Notes: generated from the letters alone by a model not told the origin. Positions 20,157 through 29,975 are shown, counted from the first letter of the stretch. The stretch is 64,000 nt of DNA from Gammaproteobacteria bacterium (GCA_021772985.1 JAJFKX010000038.1:16409-80408), one strand, 5' to 3'. Numbers and translations are program-made.

Positions 20157-21188
20157 TTGAAAATACTGCTAGGCGTTCAAACCACCGGCAATGGCCATAT
20201 AGTTCGTAGTGCGGCATTGCTGGCTGGACTGCGTGACCGTGGTCATGAGGTTTATTGCCTTCTGACCGGCCCATCCACTGATAAGCGTTGGAACCTGGAC
20301 ACGTTTAAGCCATGTGAAACCCGTTTCGGCTTGTCATTTGCCAGTCGCGGCGGCAAGCTCAATTATTGGCGTACAACGCTGGAAAATAAACCCATACGGT
20401 TTTTTTTGGATGTCCAGCAATTGGATTGGCGGGGCTATGATCTGGTTATTAGTGATTACGAACCAGTGACTGCCTGGATGGCAAAGAAACGCGGCATGCC
20501 CTCTATCGGCATCGGCCATTTGTATGCCTTTATTCATGATGTGCCCAAATCACCCGGTAACCGTTTCGCCCATTGGGTTACCAATATTTTTGCGCCTGTT
20601 CGATATCCTCTGGGTTCACATTGGCATCATTTTGACCAACCCCTGTTACCTCCAACGGTGGCAGATGATATCCACCAGTTGAAACCTTCTGAAGCTGAAC
20701 ATTTGCTTGTCTATCTGCCTTTCGAGCAACAGGCCGAAGTTATTGAACTGTTGAAAAAATTCCCTGAACAACAATTTCGCTTATATACCGGGACCTCCGA
20801 GCAGCGTCAAATTGATAATGTGCAACTTTGCAAAATCGGGCGGCAGGGGTTTATTAATGATCTGGCCAGTTGTCGCGGCGTTATCTGCAACGCCGGTTTC
20901 TCATTGGTTTCCGAGGCTTTACACCTGGGCAAGAAAGTATTGGTAAAACCACTGACCGGGCAGGTCGAACAGGAATCCAATGCGGTGGCGTTGGAACAAC
21001 TCAAGCTTGGTCATTGGATGTCTGAGATGAACGCCGATAACATTACCGCGTGGCTGGACATGCCGGCAATCAAACCCTGTAACTGGCCTCAGGTGATGGG
21101 GCCGCTGGCTGACTGGATCGGTGCCGGCGATTGGGGAAATCATGACGCCTTATGCGAACAGTTCTGGCCTGACAAACAGTTATCCTGA
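20157..21188 (+). CDS. GT28/MurG-like glycosyltransferase, candidate sulfoquinovosyl transferase
   Basis: 343 residues from a TTG at 20157; GCGGA lies six bases upstream of it, whereas the other in-frame TTG at 20151 abuts that site. N-terminal KILLGVQTTGNGHIVRSAAL is a GT-B nucleotide-sugar transferase start. The C-terminal half has GFINDLASCRGVICNAGFSLVSEALHLGK and KPLTGQVEQESNAVALE, typical of MurG, MGDG-synthase and VC2487-like enzymes. Its position between sqdB and ubiA suggests that it uses UDP-sulfoquinovose, possibly to make SQDG; this is inference. Known SQDG synthases (SqdX, SQD2, SqdD) belong to other families. Confidence 0.8.
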   Translation: MKILLGVQTTGNGHIVRSAALLAGLRDRGHEVYCLLTGPSTDKRWNLDTFKPCETRFGLSFASRGGKLNYWRTTLENKPIRFFLDVQQLDWRGYDLVISDYEPVTAWMAKKRGMPSIGIGHLYAFIHDVPKSPGNRFAHWVTNIFAPVRYPLGSHWHHFDQPLLPPTVADDIHQLKPSEAEHLLVYLPFEQQAEVIELLKKFPEQQFRLYTGTSEQRQIDNVQLCKIGRQGFINDLASCRGVICNAGFSLVSEALHLGKKVLVKPLTGQVEQESNAVALEQLKLGHWMSEMNADNITAWLDMPAIKPCNWPQVMGPLADWIGAGDWGNHDALCEQFWPDKQLS

Positions 21189-22072
21189 TGATTATGAATA
21201 AATGGTTGCGCCTGATGCGTTTTGATCGGCCAATCGGCATATTACTGTTGTTATGGCCCACAACCTGGGCTTTGTTGGTCGCCGGCGCTGGCTTCCCTTC
21301 AATTAAGAATGTCATCATTTTCCTGACCGGTGTGGTACTGATGCGTGCTGCCGGCTGTGTGATTAATGATTATGCCGACCGGGAGTTTGATCAGCACGTG
21401 GCCAGAACCAAAACACGACCGATCGCTGCCGGTGAAATACAACCCAGACAAGCATTGATCGTGTTTTTTGCCTTATTGCTACTGGCTTTTATACTGGTCC
21501 TGCAGACCAATACCCTGACCATCCAGTTATCCGTTGTCGGCGTTGTTTTAGCTGCCAGCTACCCCTTTTTCAAACGTTTCACGCATTTGCCACAAATTGT
21601 ATTGGGGGTTGCCTTTGCCTGGTCAATTCCAATGGCCTTTGCTGCCGAACTAAATCATATTCCGGTTGAAGCCTGGTGGCTGTTTGCTATTAACATAGTC
21701 TGGACCATCATTTACGACACTGAATATGCCATGGCAGACCGGCAGGATGATCTTAAAATCGGAGTAAAATCAACAGCAATATTATTCGGCAACCATGATC
21801 GGTTGGTCATCGGCCTGCTACAACTAACCATGCTGTTAATGATGGCTGTCTATATTGCAGGTTTTACCGACTGGCCCGCAGCCTGGCCGCTATATCTGGC
21901 CGGGTTAATTACCATCGGGTTATTTGCACAGCAACAGCTGCTGATCAGGCATCGCCAGGCAGCCAATTGTTTCCGCGCGTTTTTACAAAACAACTGGGTC
22001 GGAATAACCATTGCTACAGGGCTGATGTTGTACTTCCGGTTGCCCCATTTGACCTTTTTAGCGACCTATTAA
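21188..22072 (+). CDS. ubiA: 4-hydroxybenzoate polyprenyltransferase
   Basis: 294 residues, multi-pass membrane protein of the UbiA family. Catalyses prenylation of 4-hydroxybenzoate in ubiquinone synthesis. Two Asp-rich motifs that bind the Mg-diphosphate are visible: NDYADREFDQHV near residue 59 and DTEYAMADRQDD near 178, in the spacing and form of UbiA. The start overlaps the glycosyltransferase stop by one base, so translation is probably coupled. No chorismate lyase gene (ubiC) is adjacent. Confidence 0.94.
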   Translation: MIMNKWLRLMRFDRPIGILLLLWPTTWALLVAGAGFPSIKNVIIFLTGVVLMRAAGCVINDYADREFDQHVARTKTRPIAAGEIQPRQALIVFFALLLLAFILVLQTNTLTIQLSVVGVVLAASYPFFKRFTHLPQIVLGVAFAWSIPMAFAAELNHIPVEAWWLFAINIVWTIIYDTEYAMADRQDDLKIGVKSTAILFGNHDRLVIGLLQLTMLLMMAVYIAGFTDWPAAWPLYLAGLITIGLFAQQQLLIRHRQAANCFRAFLQNNWVGITIATGLMLYFRLPHLTFLATY

Positions 22073-22090
22073 AAGTTATCTACGCCCTGA

Positions 22091-22849
22091 TCAGGCTGGC
22101 CGCTCAGCTCGCGCCAGTACCCATACCTGTACCGTTTTGCAACCTGCTTTTTTTAATACCCTGGCACATTCATTGACCGTGCTGCCACTGGTCATTACAT
22201 CATCAACCAGTGCTACCTGGGGTGGTGGCTTACCGATCATTTTAAATACGCCTTTCAAATTACGGCGACGCTCGGCCAGTTTCAAACCTGGTTGTGGTTG
22301 GGTTTTGCGGACACGCTGCAATAGCTGGCTGGAAACCGGCAACCTATCCGGCCCTGAATCGAGTTGTCTGGATATGTCCCTGGCAAGTATCTGTGCCTGA
22401 TTAAAGCCACGAGAAATTTGCCGCCAGGGATGCAACGGAACCGGGATCAGGCAATCCGGTGATGACAACTGTCCGGAGCGCAACGCTTCTTTCACAGCCT
22501 TGCTCAACAGTATACCCAAAGCATGTCCGGCACTATGCTGTCGCTGGAACTTGAACGCGGTGATCAATCGGGTTACCGGTGGGGAATACAAATAGGGCGC
22601 AAACACATTATCAAACACGGGAAGCTGCTGGTGGCAGCGCCCACACAAACTGCCGGATTGCGCCAACGGCTCAGCACAGCGACCGCAACATGGTCCCATG
22701 GTGACCAAATTCGCCTGGCAACCCGCACACAGGTCCAGCCGATGCTGACCGGGTTGCCGGCATAACAGGCAAACGGGAGGAAATAGCGAAAACCTTAAAG
22801 AACGTGCTTTGGCGGTCAACAATTCTTTGAGCCATTGCTCTAACATCAC
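22091..22849 (-). CDS. ComF family protein (phosphoribosyltransferase-like)
   Basis: 252 residues. An N-terminal zinc-binding region with CLLC, LCAGC, CCGRC and LCGRC pairs is followed by a type I phosphoribosyltransferase domain ending with the PRPP loop VALVDDVMTSGST. ComF proteins are needed for DNA uptake or handling of imported single strands in naturally competent bacteria. The family usually neighbours bioB in gammaproteobacteria, as here (bioB is 1.5 kb away on the other strand). Confidence 0.93.
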   Translation of the reverse strand: MMLEQWLKELLTAKARSLRFSLFPPVCLLCRQPGQHRLDLCAGCQANLVTMGPCCGRCAEPLAQSGSLCGRCHQQLPVFDNVFAPYLYSPPVTRLITAFKFQRQHSAGHALGILLSKAVKEALRSGQLSSPDCLIPVPLHPWRQISRGFNQAQILARDISRQLDSGPDRLPVSSQLLQRVRKTQPQPGLKLAERRRNLKGVFKMIGKPPPQVALVDDVMTSGSTVNECARVLKKAGCKTVQVWVLARAERPA

Positions 22850-22925
22850 TATTCAAAACTCACATAACGTTGACACCCAATGACGTCCTTTTCATACTGT
22901 CGGGCTATTTTTTGCAACATTCGAT

Positions 22926-24278
22926 ATGGATTCCTTGCAGCAACAATTACAACAAGCTCAAAAAGCCATTGTACGTGGTCAACTGGATTACGCGGGTCGG
23001 ATACTTGAGAAACTGCGCCAAACACATACTTCCACAGCCAAAGTGTGGCTGTTGTCTGCCGCCTGGTTTCAAGCGGTAGGTGATGCCCCTGAAGCACTGA
23101 ATGCTTTGCAGCAAGCCGCTACCATGGGTCTGGCCGAGCCAGCGCTGCGCACCCAGGTAATTGATGCCTATATTTCCATGCAAGCCTGGTCACAAGCACT
23201 GAGATTGCTTAAGCAAATGGATCCTGATGGTAATCTTTTTGCTGTATCGATGGCGCGTTGCGAATGGGGTATGGGTGACTATCAAACTGCCATCAAACGT
23301 CTCCATAGTTTTGTGACGACAACACCCGAACATGTTGAAGCCAATGTCTCTTTATGGCAATGCCTGGAACGGTTCGGGCAATTTTCAGCATCAGATCAAC
23401 AACGCCAACACTGCCGAAATTGGGCCGGAACCGATCCAATCACCACCATAATGGAAAATACTTTTTTGGTGGCAGATGGTCAATTAACCGCCGCCGCTGA
23501 TTTGATACAGGCCTGCCAGTTACGGCTATCCACAGCACATGCAGGGCTGCAACGCGCGGATCGTTTAATCCATCAGTTGCAAAATTCTGAACAGCCTGCC
23601 GCTATAGATGTGCAAGCCCAAGGCCCGACCAATAAGCTCAACAGTGCCCGTAATCAAGCTCTGGATGATGCTCATCAGCAATCCATGAGTTGGCTGAAAA
23701 GCCATGGGGAAACCCCATTTTTCGCTAGCTCGGCTCGGTTGTTGATGCACGCTTTAAAAACCTCTACAGCAATTTTTACCCCTTCAGACTGGTATCTGGA
23801 ATTTGGGGTCTACTATGGTCGCAGCCTCAGCGTACTAGCCAGCTCTGAATTATCACAAGCATTGCATTGGCATGGTTTTGACAGCTTCAGCGGACTACCT
23901 GAGGATTGGTCAGAAAAAGAAACCAAAGGCAGTTATTCAACCGACGGACAGGTCCCGGAAATGCCGGATAACGTCACCCTGCATGAGGGTTGGTTCAATG
24001 ATACGCTGCCGCCGTTTATTGCGCAGGATAAGCAAGCAAGTGCAGCTTTCATCCATATCGACTGCGATTTGTTCAGCTCCACTCAAACCGCACTGGAAGC
24101 GCTGCGCGACCGCTGCCGTCCAGGAACCGTGATTCAATTCGATGAATTGATTGGTTATCCCGGTTATCAACAACATGAATGGCGTGCCTGGCAGGCGTTC
24201 CTGCAGCAATGGCCACAAGGCTATCGGCTGCTCGGCTCGGTATTCATGGGACGTGCTGTTGCTGTGCAACTGAATTGA
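22926..24278 (+). CDS. TPR protein fused to a TylF/MycF-type methyltransferase domain
   Basis: 450 residues. About 200 N-terminal residues form helical TPR-like repeats (QQQLQQAQKAIVRGQLDYAG, AWFQAVGDAPEALNALQQAA). After a Gln-rich linker, the C-terminal ~200 residues look like a macrocin O-methyltransferase (TylF): YLEFGVYYGRSLSVLA as SAM loop, WHGFDSFSGLPEDW, HIDCDLFSSTQTALEAL for metal, and VIQFDELIGYPG. TylF members methylate sugar hydroxyls. The target here is unknown; the TPR part may recruit a protein or glycan partner. It lies 84 bp before bioB. Confidence 0.82.
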   Translation: MDSLQQQLQQAQKAIVRGQLDYAGRILEKLRQTHTSTAKVWLLSAAWFQAVGDAPEALNALQQAATMGLAEPALRTQVIDAYISMQAWSQALRLLKQMDPDGNLFAVSMARCEWGMGDYQTAIKRLHSFVTTTPEHVEANVSLWQCLERFGQFSASDQQRQHCRNWAGTDPITTIMENTFLVADGQLTAAADLIQACQLRLSTAHAGLQRADRLIHQLQNSEQPAAIDVQAQGPTNKLNSARNQALDDAHQQSMSWLKSHGETPFFASSARLLMHALKTSTAIFTPSDWYLEFGVYYGRSLSVLASSELSQALHWHGFDSFSGLPEDWSEKETKGSYSTDGQVPEMPDNVTLHEGWFNDTLPPFIAQDKQASAAFIHIDCDLFSSTQTALEALRDRCRPGTVIQFDELIGYPGYQQHEWRAWQAFLQQWPQGYRLLGSVFMGRAVAVQLN

Positions 24279-24283
24279 CGTGG

Positions 24284-24312
24284 TTGACAGCCCGGCAATT
24301 GCTTCACATACT
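24284..24312 (+). promoter_or_regulatory. Candidate bioB promoter
   Basis: TTGACA at 24284-24289 is followed after 17 bp by CATACT at 24307-24312, a reasonable sigma-70 pair 50 bp before bioB. An imperfect ATTGG/CCAAT dyad lies just downstream (about 24314-24341); it does not clearly match the BirA operator. Confidence 0.45.
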
Positions 24313-24362
24313 CATTGGACAAAACCGGTTACACCAGCCAATAATTATTATCAGGAATCTCC

Positions 24363-25361
24363 ATGTCGGTCAGTATTGAAAGTCTGCCTGCTGCAGCTGC
24401 GTTTACCGAAGCTCTTCGTCATGATTGGACACAAAGTGAAATCGAAGCAGTTTATCAACAACCATTCAATGATCTGCTATGGCAGGCACAACAGGTGCAT
24501 CGTCGATATTTCGATGCCAACCAAGTCCAGATCAGTACCCTGCTAAGCATAAAAACCGGTGCGTGCCCGGAAGACTGCAAATACTGCCCCCAGAGTGTGC
24601 ATTACAACACCGGGCTGGAACGCGAACAATTAATGGATAGGCAGGTGGTCGTGGATGCCGCCCGCGCTGCTAAACAAGCCGGTGCCAGCCGTTTTTGTAT
24701 GGGCGCGGCCTGGCGACAGCCTACCGATCGCAATATCGATAAAGTGATTGAGCTGGTACAGGCTGTACGTGATGAAGGCATGGAAACCTGCCTGACCCTG
24801 GGCATGCTCACTGAAAAACAGGCGCACAAGTTAAAAACAGCAGGTCTCGATTACTATAATCATAACCTCGACAGCTCTCCTGAATATTATAAAAAAGTCA
24901 TCTCTACCCGCAGTTACCAGGAACGGCTGGACACATTGAAAAATGTCCGTGATGCCGGCATGAAAACCTGTTCCGGTGGGATTATCGGTATGGGTGAACA
25001 ACGCGATGATCGACTAGGCTTGTTACAGCAACTGGCTAACCTGCCGGAACATCCACAAAGCGTACCCATAAACATGCTGGTACAAGTTAAAGGAACACCT
25101 CTGCACGGTACTGAAGAACTGGACCCGCTGGAATTCGTTCGGACAATTGCTACCGCGCGAATCATGATGCCCAAATCAATGGTCAGGTTGTCTGCCGGGC
25201 GTAGCAGTATGAGTGATGAAATGCAGTCTTTGTGTTTTTTAGCCGGCGCCAATTCTATTTTTTATGGGGATAAACTGCTGACCACAGAAAACCCAGAGGC
25301 CGATGCTGACCGCATGCTGTTCAACCGGTTGGGCATCAAGACAATGGAAAAGCCGCAATAA
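24363..25361 (+). CDS. bioB: Biotin synthase
   Basis: 332 residues. Radical SAM enzyme that inserts sulfur into dethiobiotin. Seen: the SAM cluster motif with Cys-x3-Cys-x2-Cys in [26 protein letters not shown], the Arg ligand region MVRLSAGR of the auxiliary 2Fe-2S cluster, and [23 protein letters not shown] precedes the ATG. First gene of a tight bioB-F-H-C-D operon. Confidence 0.97.
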   Translation: MSVSIESLPAAAAFTEALRHDWTQSEIEAVYQQPFNDLLWQAQQVHRRYFDANQVQISTLLSIKTGACPEDCKYCPQSVHYNTGLEREQLMDRQVVVDAARAAKQAGASRFCMGAAWRQPTDRNIDKVIELVQAVRDEGMETCLTLGMLTEKQAHKLKTAGLDYYNHNLDSSPEYYKKVISTRSYQERLDTLKNVRDAGMKTCSGGIIGMGEQRDDRLGLLQQLANLPEHPQSVPINMLVQVKGTPLHGTEELDPLEFVRTIATARIMMPKSMVRLSAGRSSMSDEMQSLCFLAGANSIFYGDKLLTTENPEADADRMLFNRLGIKTMEKPQ

Positions 25362-25368
25362 TTTGACC

Positions 25369-26541
25369 ATGACAACATGGCGAGACGTTCTTGACCGACG
25401 TCTGCAACACCATCGCGAGCAACAACTCGAACGCCAGCTTATCGCATTCGAAACACTGGATGCCACGCGTATCAGAATGGCCGGCACCAACCGGCCGCTG
25501 GTTAATTTTTCCAGCAATGATTATCTGGGATTACGCAGCCACCCAAAACTGATATCTGCTGCAAAGATAACCACGGATTTCCCTGTGACCGGTGCAGGCG
25601 CAGCTCGCCTGATTGGTGGCAATCATCCATTACATGAACAGCTGGAATCCGAGTTGGCCACTTTTTTCCAGCGCGATGCCGCGATGCTTTTCAGTACTGG
25701 TTATGTAGCCAACCTATCCGTATTGCAGGCATTGTGCCGACGTGGAGATGTGATTGTTCAGGATCGCCTATGCCATGCTTCATTGATTGATGGAGGGCGC
25801 TTGGCGGATGGCAAACTGTTACGTTACCGGCACCGTGATATTGAGCATTGTCAGACCCTGCTGGAACAGACCGCCAAGTTGAGAGTATTGGCCACCGATG
25901 GGGTGTTTTCCATGGACGGGGATCTGGCGCCGGTAACCGCTCTGGCCAAGCTGGCCAGGACCCTGGATGCCTTGTTTATGGTTGATGATGCGCATGGTAT
26001 CGGCGTATTGGGCGAAACGGGTTCTGGCTTACTGGAACATGCCGGGCTATCTCAAACTGAGGTCCCATTGTTACTTGGCACCTTCGGCAAAGCCTTTGGT
26101 CTGGCTGGTGCCTTTGTCACCGGCAGCCAGGTTTTAATTGATTATCTGCGCAATTTCGCCCGTGGCTGGATATACAGTACCGCAACCCCCCTACCACTGG
26201 TGATTGCGCAACGTGCCGCTTTGCAGCTTGTTCAGGCTGAACCGGAGCGTCGTTGGCAATTACAACACAATATTGCATATTTTAAACAGCTTGCGGAGCA
26301 ACGGTTGTTGCCCTTATTGGCTTCGGATACAGCTATTCAACCGCTGCTGGTTGGCTCCAGCGCAGCGGCACTGCAACTACAGGCAAAACTTCAGTCGCAG
26401 GGGTTTTATGTTGCTGCGATAAGACCACCAACGGTTCCGCCCGGCACCAGCAGATTGCGAATCACGCTGAGCAGTGAGCATCAGCAAAGCGATATCGAAC
26501 GCCTGGTAGCTGCGTTAGCAGTAGACATTGTGCCGGCATGA
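25369..26541 (+). CDS. bioF: 8-amino-7-oxononanoate synthase
   Basis: 390 residues from the ATG at 25369, 7 bp after the bioB stop. Alpha-oxoamine synthase that joins pimeloyl-ACP and alanine. Motifs: NFSSNDYLGLRSHP, TGAGAARLIGGNH, VDDAHGIGVLGETG with the PLP aspartate, and LGTFGKAFGLAGAF with the PLP lysine. A normal-length, intact family member. Confidence 0.96.
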   Translation: MTTWRDVLDRRLQHHREQQLERQLIAFETLDATRIRMAGTNRPLVNFSSNDYLGLRSHPKLISAAKITTDFPVTGAGAARLIGGNHPLHEQLESELATFFQRDAAMLFSTGYVANLSVLQALCRRGDVIVQDRLCHASLIDGGRLADGKLLRYRHRDIEHCQTLLEQTAKLRVLATDGVFSMDGDLAPVTALAKLARTLDALFMVDDAHGIGVLGETGSGLLEHAGLSQTEVPLLLGTFGKAFGLAGAFVTGSQVLIDYLRNFARGWIYSTATPLPLVIAQRAALQLVQAEPERRWQLQHNIAYFKQLAEQRLLPLLASDTAIQPLLVGSSAAALQLQAKLQSQGFYVAAIRPPTVPPGTSRLRITLSSEHQQSDIERLVAALAVDIVPA

Positions 26542-27314
26542 AAATGTTGGTAGAGCAGCATCCATCAACCAGTCGTTCAGCCGGCAATCTGGTATTGCTA
26601 CACGGCTGGGCCATGCACAGCGGTATTTGGCAATCAGTTATCGAGCAGTTGCAATCACAACACAACATCTGGTGTGTTGACCTGCCCGGCCATGGTCTCG
26701 CTCGTGAACAAGCGTGGCCGGAACAACCTCTCAAGCTACTGAAACCACTCAGTGAGCAGCTACCAGATGATAGTGTTTGGCTGGGTTGGTCAATGGGTGG
26801 TTTATTTGCCCTGCAAGCTGCCCAAGAGCAGTTTTGTAAAGCGCTGATTCTGGTCGCGAGTAATCCTTGTTTTGTGCAGCAACCTCACTGGCCAAGTGCG
26901 GTGCCGGCTGAAGTGTTTCAGCAATTTAGCGAGGATCTGTCGACTGGGTTTGAACGCTCGCTACGCCGGTTTTTGGCCCTGGAGGTACATGGCAGTGACT
27001 CTGCCAAAGAGCAATTGCAACAATTACAAACCATCGCTTTCAGCCGCGGCACGCCATCATTGGCTGCTTTGCAAGGTGGCCTGCAGTTATTACAGCAGGC
27101 CGATTTCAGTGAAACGCTACCGACTATCACCTTGCCTGTTTTAATCGTTGGTGGGCGGCGTGACCGCTTGGTGCCATGGACAAGCTTAAAACAAACCGCC
27201 CAACAGATGCCTAACGCAACCTTGAAGCGGATCCCCGGTGCCGGCCATGCGCCGTTTATCGGTGATCCGGTGATGTTTTCAGAGCTGGTGCTGGAATTTT
27301 GTAATGGACTTTGA
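26538..27314 (+). CDS. bioH: Pimeloyl-ACP methyl ester carboxylesterase
   Basis: 258 residues, alpha/beta hydrolase that removes the methyl ester from pimeloyl-ACP. LVLLHGWAMHSGIW forms the oxyanion region, GWSMGG holds the nucleophilic Ser near residue 85, VGGRRDRLVPW carries the Asp and GAGHAPF the His. The start overlaps the bioF stop (ATGA), and the 3' end overlaps bioC by 11 bp. Confidence 0.94.
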   Translation: MKMLVEQHPSTSRSAGNLVLLHGWAMHSGIWQSVIEQLQSQHNIWCVDLPGHGLAREQAWPEQPLKLLKPLSEQLPDDSVWLGWSMGGLFALQAAQEQFCKALILVASNPCFVQQPHWPSAVPAEVFQQFSEDLSTGFERSLRRFLALEVHGSDSAKEQLQQLQTIAFSRGTPSLAALQGGLQLLQQADFSETLPTITLPVLIVGGRRDRLVPWTSLKQTAQQMPNATLKRIPGAGHAPFIGDPVMFSELVLEFCNGL

Positions 27315-28188
27315 TCGTCGCGAAATACAACGCGCGTTCGGACGTGCTTCCAGCCATTATGAGCAACATGCCTGGTTGCAACAGGAAGTCCGCTCACGAT
27401 TGTACGAGCGTCTGGATGATATCCAAACCGAACCAAAACGTATTCTAGACCTGGGTTGCGGTACAGGCGCCGGCACCGCTGAATTGAAGCAGCGCTATCA
27501 CCCGGCCCAGGTTATTGGCCTGGATTTTGCCCTTCCCATGTGCCTTGAATGTCAGCGCCAATCCCGTTGGCGCCGCCCTATTTATACGATACAGGGTGAT
27601 GTGGCCCAGCTGCCTCTTGCTGCCAACAGTATTGATCTGGTAGTGGCCAATTTGGTGTTCCAATGGGTCGATGATTTACCTGCTGTGCTTAATAATTTAA
27701 GGCGGGTTTTAAAACCGGGTGGGGTCTTACTGTTTTCCACCTTTGGCCCGGATACATTGAATGAGTTACGTCAGGCCTGGGCGGTGGCAGACCAGTTGCC
27801 ACGCATCAGCCGTTTTGTAGATCAACATATTATTGGCGATTTACTGCTCAGCATCGGGTTTCGTGATCCGGTAATGGATTGTGATCTGATCACCTCGACC
27901 TACTCCACAGTAGACGTTTTGATGCAGGACCTGAAAGCTATAGGCGCACATAATGCCAATCAGCAACGGCCGCGTGGCTTAACCGGTAAAACGAAGTTTA
28001 ATGCCATGCGTCAGGCTTATGAGCGGTTTCGGGATCCACAATCAGATAAACTGCCAGCAACCTGGGAAGTGGTTTACGCCAATGCCTGGGGACCATCAGA
28101 TGGGCAACCCCTGCGCAACCCTGATGGTGGTGAACGGGCAACATTTTCTGTTGATTCATTGCGTGATAGGTTGAGGAAAAAATCATGA
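27304..28188 (+). CDS. bioC: Malonyl-ACP O-methyltransferase
   Basis: 294 residues. Class I SAM methyltransferase that primes pimelate synthesis by methylating malonyl-ACP. RAFGRASSHYEQHAWLQ is the usual BioC N-terminus; RILDLGCGTGAGTAEL binds SAM; NLVFQWVDD and VLKPGGVLLFSTFGPDTLNEL follow in the family order. It overlaps bioH upstream and shares ATGA with bioD downstream, so the whole operon is translationally coupled. Confidence 0.95.
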   Translation: MDFDRREIQRAFGRASSHYEQHAWLQQEVRSRLYERLDDIQTEPKRILDLGCGTGAGTAELKQRYHPAQVIGLDFALPMCLECQRQSRWRRPIYTIQGDVAQLPLAANSIDLVVANLVFQWVDDLPAVLNNLRRVLKPGGVLLFSTFGPDTLNELRQAWAVADQLPRISRFVDQHIIGDLLLSIGFRDPVMDCDLITSTYSTVDVLMQDLKAIGAHNANQQRPRGLTGKTKFNAMRQAYERFRDPQSDKLPATWEVVYANAWGPSDGQPLRNPDGGERATFSVDSLRDRLRKKS

Positions 28189-28820
28189 CCCGGCATTACT
28201 TCATTACCGGTACTGATACTGAAATCGGTAAAACCTATGTCACCTGTGAAATTGCCCGCCAGCTACGCGAGCAAGGCCAAACTGTCAGCTGTTTCAAACC
28301 CGTTGCCAGTGGTGCTGCGATGTTGCATGGTGAATTGGTGAATGATGATGCAGTTAAACTGCAACAAGCGGCATCCACGCAGCTGCCAATGAAACAGATT
28401 AATCCTTATTGTTTCGAGCCAGCCATTGCACCCCATATCGCGGCACAACAAGCTGGTGTTGAAATTGATCTCAATGTGATCCAGCAATGCATTGCATCAG
28501 CGGATACCGACGTGGTGCTAATCGAGGGCTTTGGCGGTTGGCTGGCGCCGGTGTCGTTAGCTGCAGACAATACTCTCTGGCAGGCTGATATTGCCCGAAG
28601 CTTTAATGCTGAAGTTGTTCTGGTGGTCGGTATTCGTTTAGGCTGTTTGAATCACTCGATGTTAAGCGTGAAACAAATACAGCAAGATGGTTTTATTTTG
28701 AAAGGTTGGATTGCTAATCAACTTGATCCGGATATGCCGATGCTTACCCAAAATATAGAAACCCTGAGTCAAATAATATCCCCTCCGCTGTTCAACTTTA
28801 CTTTCCAAACAGATGCATAA
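28185..28820 (+). CDS. bioD: Dethiobiotin synthetase
   Basis: 211 residues. ATP-dependent carboxylase closing the ureido ring. P-loop FITGTDTEIGKTYVT near the start, the substrate lysine in CFKPVASG, IEGFGGWLAPVS as the second motif. Slightly shorter than E. coli BioD at the C-terminal end. Last gene of bioBFHCD; bioA is not in the window and must lie elsewhere. Confidence 0.95.
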   Translation: MTRHYFITGTDTEIGKTYVTCEIARQLREQGQTVSCFKPVASGAAMLHGELVNDDAVKLQQAASTQLPMKQINPYCFEPAIAPHIAAQQAGVEIDLNVIQQCIASADTDVVLIEGFGGWLAPVSLAADNTLWQADIARSFNAEVVLVVGIRLGCLNHSMLSVKQIQQDGFILKGWIANQLDPDMPMLTQNIETLSQIISPPLFNFTFQTDA

Positions 28821-28880
28821 CAGCATGCATTAGTCCCTGACGAAATCTGTGATCCCAGCACAATCCGTCAATAAGTGCTT

Positions 28881-29963
28881 TTATGGCAAATGTGGTCTGG
28901 CTAAATAATCCTTGCTTTGCATTTCCTGCAGGCGGCTTAAGGTGCGCTGAAACTCAAACCCCAGCCGATGTCCGGAATACAATTGGTCCATCGCGACTTC
29001 TGCCGACAACACCAACTTAACCTGCCGATCATAAAACGTATCCACTAAGTTGATAAACCGCCGACAGGCATCGTTGTCATCATTGCCCATAGCCGGTACA
29101 GCTTCGATAAAAACCGTTGCAAACCGACGTGCGAGCTCAATGTAATCATCAACACTTCTGGCTTCCCGGCACAGTGCAGAAAAGCCAAACCAGGCCACAC
29201 TGTTGGCAATCCGCAAAGTTTCAATTCCCCGGTTGTTGATCATCAATGGTTTACCGCGGTGCCAGGTACCAGGCACGACTTCTTCAAAAATTTGGTGTAA
29301 TCCCCGGCAGGCCTTTTCATCCAATGGATAATGGAACAACCGGGCTTTTTCCAGTTGTCTTAGGCGATAATCCTGAGCCGCAGCCAATTCATGGATGTCG
29401 CAATGCTTTTTTAATAATTCTATGCTGGGTAAAAACCGGGCTCTTTGTAAACCATCGCGGTACAAATCATCCGGATGCACATTGGAAGTGGCCACCAATA
29501 ACACTTTGCGTGTAAACAGCCGCGCCAATAAGCCACTAAGCAGCATAGCATCGCCAATGTCACTGACAAAGAACTCATCAAAACACAAAACATGTGCATG
29601 ATCTGCGATTTCATCAGCCAGTTTTGGTAACGGATCCTGGCCATTACCCAGTGATTTGAGGCGATCGTGAACTTCACCCATTAAACGGTGAAAATGTACC
29701 CGTCGTTTACTTACACCATCAGGCAGACATTCATAAAACAGATCCATCAACCAGGTCTTGCCACGACCTACACCGCCGCATAGATATAATCCTGGAATCC
29801 GTTCCGGCTGCCGCCAGAATTTCCACCCAGGCGTATCTTGTGCTGCAATAATCCGATGATAACGATCATCCAATAATTCCACTGCCTGGGCTTGGGCTTC
29901 GTCAGGGAAAAATTTACCGGATTCCAGTAATGCCCGATAGCGCTTGTGAGGAGAGTCTCCCAT
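28881..29963 (-). CDS. zapE: Cell division ATPase ZapE (AFG1-like)
   Basis: 360 residues. AAA-like ATPase with Walker A GGVGRGKTWLMD near residue 63, Walker B VLCFDEFFVSDIGDAMLL, sensor LLVATSNVHPDDLY and the arginine-rich FGFSALCREARS-type region. ZapE binds FtsZ and is needed for constriction under low oxygen or heat. It follows the alpha/beta hydrolase gene by 12 bp on the same strand, suggesting a two-gene unit. Confidence 0.94.
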   Translation of the reverse strand: MGDSPHKRYRALLESGKFFPDEAQAQAVELLDDRYHRIIAAQDTPGWKFWRQPERIPGLYLCGGVGRGKTWLMDLFYECLPDGVSKRRVHFHRLMGEVHDRLKSLGNGQDPLPKLADEIADHAHVLCFDEFFVSDIGDAMLLSGLLARLFTRKVLLVATSNVHPDDLYRDGLQRARFLPSIELLKKHCDIHELAAAQDYRLRQLEKARLFHYPLDEKACRGLHQIFEEVVPGTWHRGKPLMINNRGIETLRIANSVAWFGFSALCREARSVDDYIELARRFATVFIEAVPAMGNDDNDACRRFINLVDTFYDRQVKLVLSAEVAMDQLYSGHRLGFEFQRTLSRLQEMQSKDYLARPHLP

Positions 29964-29975
29964 CGCGAAAATTGA

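Noticed and set aside
24310..24345. BirA operator before bioB
   Set aside because: The ATTGG/CCAAT dyad does not fit the TTGTAAACC/GGTTTACAA pattern, so I did not call it.
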